From Takakia lepidozioides (taxonomy: Eukaryota; Streptophyta; Takakiopsida; Takakiales; Takakiaceae), in assembly GCA_030704615.1 (NCBI GenBank), contig CM060732.1, forward strand, positions 2,978,001 to 3,038,000: a stretch of 60,000 nt of DNA, written 5' to 3'. This document shows, piece by piece, positions 52,590 to 60,000 of this stretch. Made by a program: the position numbers and the translations under genes. Positions within the stretch are counted from its first letter, which is position 1; each line of letters opens with the position of its first letter. A model generated the notes under the pieces. That model did no database searches. It saw only the letters and a list, made by a program, of their open reading frames with translations, and was not told the DNA's origin.

Positions 52590-55500
52590 TCATTTTGGCT
52601 GCACATGCGTTGGGCCACTTGTTGTCCTCCAACCACTCCATCCAGGGCCTAAGGATTCGTAGATCTTTGCCACCGCCTCAAAGTATTAAGGCTTCTATGT
52701 ATGCAGATGATACGGTTCTCCTTATTCTACGGACATATTCACTTCGATGTCATATAAATTCGGTGTAGAGGCATATCGCGTCATAATGGAATACAGCCAA
52801 GTGCGTTGGAGATGTAATTTAGCCTTCAATACGGAGAGCATGACATAATAATAATACAAGTCGGCATAAAACCTCATCGGTTCGTATCAACAGTCTTTAC
52901 AGCGCATGTAATAAGCAAGGGGACTACAGACCTCACCCGTGGATCAGTAGTAACTCGTTAGCCACTTCTTTACAGTACATCCCTCAAGCCATGTCGTGCG
53001 GACCAGCACAGCACCAAGCAACCCTTCCGCCCCAAGTAAACCACCGTCTTCCAAAATCCTTCCATCTCCTTGTCTGCAGTCTGCACGTAGACCTGGGCCC
53101 ACTCCCCCCGCACCTTGAAATCACCCATCCTACTCGACCCTTGATCCTCCTGCACCCTCTGGTCCTTGCCTGAGCTCCCACTTTGGGCTATACCTTGCCA
53201 AAATCACCTCCGTTCTAGAACCTTCCCTAGCATTCCTTGGCATGGATTCCATGTGGGCCCCGCATGCTATAGCCACTTTCAAGGGGGGCATGCAATAGCC
53301 ATGTGGGCCCAATGCAAATAGCCACACTAGTTGAGTTGAGTCAGCTTGCTAGATGTTGCATGCAATAGCCATGTGCGCCCCACATGCAATAGCCACTTTG
53401 AAGGGGCATGCAATGGCCATGTGGGCCCAATGCACTCTGCCACTTCTATTCGGACAGCCGCTTAAGCGTCGGCTCGCCTCTAGCTGATTTGATTTTTCGG
53501 GCGTTTGGGGTACATATTGACAACTCCTCCCGGGCTAACGTCTCTGCTACTCTGGGGCCCTCGGCACTTTTTGCTCTGCTTCTGGGTTGCGAATTAACTG
53601 GTCAAAATCGGTAGCCGTTCTATCTAAGCTTTCCCCGCAGGCTGCCTCTTCGCACACGGTTCCCCTAGGGGCAGGAATTGGGATTAAGCTGGCTACAGCA
53701 CGGGCAAGCTCATAACTTATTGGGCCACCTCATAGGGATTGACATTTCGGATCAACAGAGATGTGGAGCAGTGGTCGCCAAACTGCGGAAAAATCTACTG
53801 TATTGGAGCTCCCTCGCCCTGTCCATAGTAGGGAGAGCCCTGGTTGCGAACCAAGTTCCTTTTAACTCTGTATGGCTCAACGCCGCGGTGTGGTCCCCAG
53901 GCTCCACGATCATTAAGCAGATGAAAGCGTTAGTGAGAAACTTCATTTGGGGAGGGTCCCCAGAGAAGCCTTCAAGAAGAGCGTTGGTTAGTTGGGGCCA
54001 GATTACTCAGAAAAAAAAAATTCGGTGGGTTGGGTGTAATCGATCCCCTGGCTCAAATCGTTTCCTTGTTAGCGAAATGGGTTCCTAGGCTCCTTACTCA
54101 TCTCTCCTCTCCATGGAGTCTGCTCGTCAGGGAGCATGTCTTGAGAGCCTCTCCTGGGAATGGCTTTTCTCTTTAAGATGGATGGTACAGGGCTCCAGAT
54201 CTGCCAGGGCTGCTCCCTTAGGGTCCAAGGCTTGGCAGTCCATCTGGGCTGCTTGGACGCGCATGAGACCTAAGTTATTCCAATCGTGCCCTGCTTCAAG
54301 AGAAGAGGCACTTCGCCAACCCCTCTTTGCCAATTATAATTCTGACTCTCAATCCCTTATTGATAGCTCTAAGAAGTGGGCTTTTTGGGAGGAGGGTGGT
54401 GTCTCTAGCTTCTGCGAGAATCTGGGACGAGGCAGCTCTTTGGCCAAAGGACTCAGTAACCTCGAGGCTATCTGCTAGAAGAGCTGGTGCTTGGGATTGC
54501 ATAGTGAACGATATTCCGTCTCTCTGGTTCTCCTTATGTTCCTTCCCTTCAAACATTAGAGCCTTGCCTGCATGGTTGGGGTCAGACACTGCCGGTTCCC
54601 CTCGCTTTGCGTTGTTTGCTCTTTCTCGTTCTTCACAGTGGGTCCATGGCTGGCAGGTCGGGGAAAATGGGGCACTTCATAGCCCGATCATGTCGCAGGC
54701 AGTGGAGTCTCGGCTCTTTGCAATTCGGGTATTCTGCCGTATTGCTGGTACATGTGACCCCGTTCCTCCTGTGAACAATGCGCACTATGGAGCATCCTTC
54801 GTTTGGTTCCTCACAGCTCCGTCATAGAGGCTTCAGTTTTGATCCCGCCGAGTGGAAATGGATGACCAAAGATCATAACCCATTCTTTGGCTACACGGTT
54901 AAATTGGGTTACAATCTCCTCAACCCTCCAATGCTCTTCACTACTAAATGGAATGCTAAGTGGAGTAGTCTCCCGGCTGTTCCTGGCAACTGGAATTCGA
55001 TATGGAAGGATGTGTGGAGGAAAGACCGGGTCTCTAAGATTAGTGGTTTTCTTTGAAAGTTAGTAAATAGGGTTCTCCCTGTCGCTGCCTTCTTTGACGA
55101 TGCACCACAATCCTGCTCGGTTTGCAATCTAGGGGAGGCCGAATCTATCGAGCATTGTCTGGTGGACTGTGCCTTTGCTTCCTTTGTTTGGAGAGCGATC
55201 TCCTTTTTCTACAGACCCTGGCGTTCTGACCTGCCTCTTTCTGCTCCAGTCTTGCTTTTGAACCTGCATGAAGGCCTCATGTGGAATTTATGCCCTCTCT
55301 TGGCTGCCTTAAGGGGGCACACCCTTTGGAATATGTGGAAGTGTAGATGCTCTTTGATTTATGGGGGGGTTCTACCTTTAGCAGTTGTCTTGCGCAGAGT
55401 TCACTCAGACTTGATGTCTGATGCAAGGAAAGCATGGCGGGTTGTATGTGCAGCTATTGCTAGATGCTCGGCGGGACGAAGGATGCAGCTTCTCACTGGC

Positions 55501-55935
55501 TTTGATCACTTCTAGGGAAAAGGAGGGTACCTCTGCACAAGGACCTCTGAATCAGAGGTTATCTGGAACGACGCATTCCCGGCATGTTGGAAGTTCACTT
55601 AGTGCTCAGCCATCTGAGGAACCAGAAGAATCTGATGTGAATTGGCGTCATAAGCGTAGTGTTAGAAAGGGCAAGTCAAAGGCTCATCTCTCTTTCAATT
55701 CTGCTAGACGTGGAAATGCTATGGTCTAGGGGATGTCTCTTGCAGCAGGGCCACTCCTTAGTTTTGATGCCTTCTTCGTGTTGTTGGGTTACGGGGCATT
55801 GTCTCCTTTCTCTGCCTTCCTTGCTTGTATCTTGAGGTTATTTCGTCCTCAAGTCCAAATCCAATAAAGTTTTTCAGGGCCACAGTCCCCTGTTGACCAA
55901 AAAATAAATAAAATAAATAAAATAAAAATAAAAAT
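52590..55935 (+). pseudogene. L1-type LINE ORF2 remnant
   Basis: The first part (52590-52740) shows GLRIRRSLPPP and SMYADDTVLLI, the reverse transcriptase active site of plant L1 elements. After unrelated DNA (52740-53430) it resumes: HLIGIDIS, KNLLYWSSLALSIVGRALV, MKALVRNFIWGG, VSWGQIT, LLAKWVPR. The C-terminal zinc-binding domain follows: CSVCNLGEAESIEHCLVDC, then FVWRAI. Many stops and shifts. The 3' end has AATAAAG near 55864 and an A-rich tail of AAATA repeats (55895-55935). Endonuclease and ORF1 are absent. Confidence 0.85.
52741..53430. repeat. Insertion in the LINE with CATGCAATAGCCATGTG repeats
   Basis: Sequence unrelated to LINE. Its right half (53240-53430) holds about six copies of GCATGCAATAGCCA or ATGGCCATGTGGGCCC with AAGGGGCATGCAA. 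The rest shows no gene. Confidence 0.55.
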
Positions 55936-57111
55936 GTTGAAATCAGGTTAAATTTATCCTACTTTTTGAGTCTACATCTTTGCTCAGACTAACAAAGAGT
56001 GCAATTTACCAGAGAACCATCAACAATTTTCACACCTCATAAAGCGATTGATTCTTAATACCATCTCATTTGCCGCACACATTTAGTTGCCACTTTCAAC
56101 TACCATCTGACTTACCCTAAGCGAGAATTGATAAGACATGTCTTGATGCACATCCCTTGCTCTCAAGAAAAGAATTATGATGAGTACACATCATGCAAGA
56201 ATGAGTGTGCTGCGGTGAGCATGATGTCCTTCAGCCAGTTAGTGGATATATACTTCAGGACAAAATTTCCTTTCACAGCTCCTCCATTGGAAGGTTCATG
56301 TAATTTAAGCAACTCTTTTCTGTACCATAATGCTGCTTTGGCGGCCATCAATTTCAGGCTTAGCGAGGCTTCGCAAAGAAACTTGTAATCTTGCGTGTTC
56401 CTACTTGGGGAACTTTCTTTGCCAAGGCTGTTTTCACTGTGGGTGCCCGGACGACTTGCTTGCTCCTCTGTCAAAAGGAAACTCACACAAGACACCAACC
56501 CAATAAGTTCAGTATATCAGTTGGAGCCCATAGTTTTTGGTAAAAATTGTTGCTAGTGCCTTACCAACTGACACTGCTTGAGCCCTAGAAGAGACATCAT
56601 ACTTTCTCACATATCTGTACACGCAATGTGGAGTACACACCTACAAGGATGTGAATCATACATACCAAGCCGGTGTTTTCAGGATAGACTGGTTGTATGC
56701 TGGAGAAAGTAGAGAACCGTGGCTTTTTAGAGACCTCCAAATCCACTCTAGTGTACAGCCCACAACAGTTTTAGGATCAAAATTTCCCTGTTGGCCTTTT
56801 TGGGGAGGGGGTGGGGGAGAGGTTAGAGCGCTCACTCCCTGAATTTACACTTCTTCTCCAAAGTTATAAGTCACACCGACCTGCTGCAAGCCACAATCGA
56901 TCCTAGGTACAAATCCCCATTACACAAATCCTGCCATAATATGGAAGTTACAAATTTCCTTCCAATTTTTACTCTCTCACTCTGTTTCTCTCCAATCTTG
57001 GTCCAGCAAGAACATCCACTTTCTCATGTACATGCAGTACGTAAACCGTTGTTTCCACAACCAAAGCAAAATAATGGACTATTTCTACCGGCAAGTCATA
57101 AATATGCTTAC
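55936..57111 (-). other. Intergenic or unresolved exons
   Basis: A minus frame at 56420-56175 (LMAAKAALWYRKELLKLHEP, then NFVLKYISTNWLKDIM) looks protein-like, but I recognise no family. It could be a 3' exon of the neighbouring RNase H2B gene or part of another gene. The rest is without a supported frame. Confidence 0.3.
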
Positions 57112-59410
57112 CGGAAGTGCCGACAAAGGGTTTCCAGCCAGGGACTCACTTTAATGTATTCCCCAAGAAGTCCAATTACATACACTTCTGTAACCACCCA
57201 TGTCCCAACGATGTTAGTTGTGCAGACACAAAGAAATTTCATGCCTAAAGCATAAAGCCCTGTTCACCAATTAACCTACACAATTTAGGTTGTCCAAATT
57301 TATCACTCATGAAGGAGGAGGAACAGTGCCAGAACATTTTAATGTTTATTTAATGTACCCTGGCAACATATGCAACGATCTCCAACACACAGATCTTTCT
57401 AATACTTCTCAGGGTGTGCGTTAGCTCTACATAAAATCAGCTGTTACTCACTGAGGTCATCTTCACTCAGGCCAGAGAAGTATTTGTTTGGTGAGGATCG
57501 CAGCGCTTCTGATATTTGTCTTACCTGCAGAAGATAAACATCAACAGATGGTACATCCCAGAAGCACCCCTGCAAATTCTTTGTCCCAACCCTCATGATC
57601 GTCCCTCTGTGGATGTCAGAACAATATGACTTACGACATATATGGCAAAGATTTAATGCCAAGTTCCACACTAAACATGTATTTTGGACTTGGGTTTTAT
57701 CACTGAATCCGGGTACCCCCAGGGGTTTCCTTTCCTTGTCCATGCTTTGGGATGTATTGGGCACACAATTTGTCCCTGGCATCTCACCTCCATTGATCCA
57801 CGACAGTAGTTGAAAAGGTATACCACATACCCTGGATGCAGCCTTGGTCAATACTCAACAAGGACCCTTCGGGAGACCACCCAAAAACTCGGAACTTTGT
57901 GTGCCTTGTTTTGTGTTGTGAGTGTCCACAGGGTTGAGCAGTTCTCGTTGGTGGATAAGGCTTCCTGAATCCCCTCACAGTGGTGGGAGGGCATGGCTAG
58001 CATAATATTTTCTACAGGATTGCATAGTCACTGATAGCTGTATGAAGGTTGTACACAGAGAGAGGGAAAGAGCTACATTATTCCAGATCCCTCACCTTGC
58101 AGCAAAGCCAGGCTAAGACCTTGCAGTCATTGAGCCTGTAAAACTTGGCCTGTCCCACCTCTGCATCCGGTGTAATTCAGATTCAGTGACATGAACTTTA
58201 TGTGGCAAAGACACAAATAATCTCCCCTCCCACCCCCGGCAGGCCCAAGCCTCCCATACACAAGCCATCAAATAAGCTATCATGGAAAAACCTTTTGCAC
58301 ACAACCCCAGAGGAGCTCAAATCCAGAACAAAATGTAACAGATAAAGCAAAGCTCTCCATAAGTCTCAAGTTACCTCTGACTTCACACACAGCTTCAAGG
58401 CATTTGTGGAGAAGGGGAAGCAGACACATGTACCCTGCATACCCATCAATGTACATCATCTCATGTAGCGCCCTAAATTTGCCCAGGTCATCTCCTTTCT
58501 GTCAAAACCAACCAAAAAGATGGAACCTTTTAGTTACAGTAACAGAGCACATAATCTGAGGATGTGCTGACTTGCTTGATGGGTCGAGGTAATGAGTGAC
58601 TTTGGTGTAGGTGAGGTTTGGGCCCTCCAGTGTGTTCAATGTCCAATTGGTAGGCAGGGGGGAGGGGGGGATCCCCAGCAAAACTGCAAAATGTGGCCAT
58701 TTGCAATTGACTTGCACATGATGCTAAAAATGACAGGAAGGAAAGACGCTCAGATAGAAGCAGCCACACTGCAAATTCCTGAGTCAAGCTACAATACGAG
58801 GACAATCTTTCACCCAACTGACCAAGAACACACAGATAGCTGGGAGCAAAAAGGTTCACCACAGCCATGGAGCAATTGATGAGGCTGCAAATTGAAGTGA
58901 TTTTATCTTCATTTTCCAGATCATCTAGCCCTATAGGTTGAATAACAGAATGAAAAAATAAATACGCATGTACAATGAAAATCTTTTTCAAGGTGAGATC
59001 CCTTGCCTTCATGCGTGATTGCTCCAGGATGGGAAGAACCATGTATATGGGGTCAACTGGTGTTGCCAAATACAGGCTCCCATCTGTTAACCCCTTGCCA
59101 TCCATGTCCCCATACCATTCAGCCCTCACTTCCACAATTGTACAACCCAGGAAGATAACAGTATTTTGTATCCCCCTCGTTAAATATTTGTATGAAGGAG
59201 AATGTGAACAATTTACTGTACTTTACTCATTCGTGCAAGTTTAGGTTCACAGATAACATCTGACTGCTGCAAATTTTTTGAAAGAAACAACAAGGAATTA
59301 CCCACCTGAACATACAGAGTCACCTATGAACCATGCCGCATAGGGCTGTTTGAACCAGTGAAGCTCTTGTAGTCTCCCATCAGAGGCAACCAGATAGCAT
59401 GCAACCGTGC
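57112..59410 (-). CDS. RNASEH2B: RNase H2 subunit B, internal exons
   Basis: Six exons join in phase on the minus strand: 59410-59306, 59083-59007, 58498-58375, 58160-58096, 57524-57452 and 57187-57112. They read in order CYLVASDGRLQELHWFKQPY; DGSLYLATPVDPIYMVLPIL with EQSRMK; KGDDLGKFRALHEMMYIDGY; EVGQAKFYRLNDCKVLAWLC; VRQISEALRSSPNKYFSGL; and VYVIGLLGEYIKVSPWLETL. These are the signature segments of the B subunit, which forms a scaffold with subunits A and C of the nuclear enzyme that removes ribonucleotides from DNA. The 59007 donor is GC (AAG then GCAAGG), a GC-AG intron; the others are GT-AG. The first and last exons are not identified. The gene looks intact. Confidence 0.9.
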
Positions 59411-60000
59411 CTGAAACCCTCACTGAAAATATCAGCAAACAGCCACATGCATGAACATAAGTGACGTACAGTTTTTTTCAGCTGCAGGGTCTCACTTGAG
59501 ATATTCACTCTGACATATTCACTACTGGAATTTAGAAGAAAACGCAAGGTTTCCTGTGCATCAACCAGCCTATTCAGAAACGCTCAGATGAGCATCCAGA
59601 AAATCCTGGAAGTGAATAGTTCCTTAAAACTGCAAATTGCTAAAAGTTCAACTATGGTTTTGATGACCAAACAACCTCCAGATTGACTATATCATACAAG
59701 TTCACATTTGGCACTCTCTTACTTCAGGTATCAGGAGTTTGAATGTCTTGCTGAGGGAGCCATATTGCCAGCTGAAACTTATTTGCATCTCATTAGAACA
59801 AACGACACCTGACCCATGTCTGTATCTGCCTCCATCTTCGCCTTACTGGAACTCAAGACACATCTCGTGGAAAGAGTCAGGGAGCAAACAACCTCGTTCA
59901 TGACCTCTGCAACCAATGTCGTTGCCTGAGGAGTTGCGAACTCTTGAAATCCCGAACAAAGCTTGAAAAGAAAAGGTAGATGACTGATGGGTATGTAAAC
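59411..60000 (-). other. Possible upstream exons, unassigned
   Basis: Minus-strand stretches with open frames and GT/AG neighbours occur (LVDAQETLRFLLNSSSEYVR near 59585-59500; ATTLVAEVMNEVVCSLTLST near 59930-59850). They are not typical of the RNase H2B N-terminus and may belong to another gene. No firm call. Confidence 0.25.

Overview
The window looks like nuclear DNA of a streptophyte, most plausibly a charophyte alga such as Chara. That assignment is inference. It rests on a Ty3 chromovirus primed by initiator-methionine tRNA, plant-style DDB1-like and ABCC gene fragments, a conserved intron-rich RNase H2 subunit B gene, and stop codons that look like CG and CHG cytosine decay. About nine tenths of the window is mobile DNA, much of it nested.

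Layout. 1-2311: 3' end of a chromovirus (copy A, plus strand) with a 726-bp LTR. 2312-7897: a SWIM/MULE-like DNA transposon (MULE1) with long arrays of palindromic words. 7898-13832: a nearly complete but inactivated chromovirus (copy B, minus). 13833-16621: a second Ty3-type pol fragment and a short conserved 'EDES' domain. 16622-18433: chromovirus C remnant. 18434-20300: poly-C tract, GATCCCCC-rich tandem DNA and a minisatellite. 20301-23260: a gag-only LTR-type element with three zinc knuckles. 23400-25025: palindrome array and the N-terminal exon of a third MULE-family gene (minus). 25571-31367: an apparently intact ten-exon gene for a ParB-like plus beta-class amino-methyltransferase-like protein; introns 1 and 5 hold eleven copies of a 26-bp palindrome. 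31620-33130: short terminal-type repeats and a minus-strand gene remnant. 33168-38861: a rearranged chromovirus E with a 5-bp target duplication (ACTTG). 38862-44430: MULE2, with a palindrome array, a captured ABCC exon and a nearly full-length but mutated SWIM transposase gene. 44434-50456: a Penelope-like retroelement flanked by about 650-bp direct repeats. 50480-51180: a captured DDB1/CPSF-A-like fragment beside a GGCTCACG array. 51495-52435: a short TIR element. 52590-55935: a degraded L1-type LINE. 57112-59410: RNase H2 subunit B exons (minus), the only clear host gene.

The most interesting signal is an association. Several element families each carry their own array of short palindromic words, and the words differ between families while keeping the same style. 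The MULE-family N-terminal gene and the methyltransferase gene lie divergently with about 0.6 kb between them, and a similar divergent layout may recur at MULE2 once retrotransposon E is removed. A working hypothesis is a family of DNA elements that encode a SWIM transposase, sometimes paired with a ParB/methyltransferase-like protein, and carry palindromic sites for one of these proteins.
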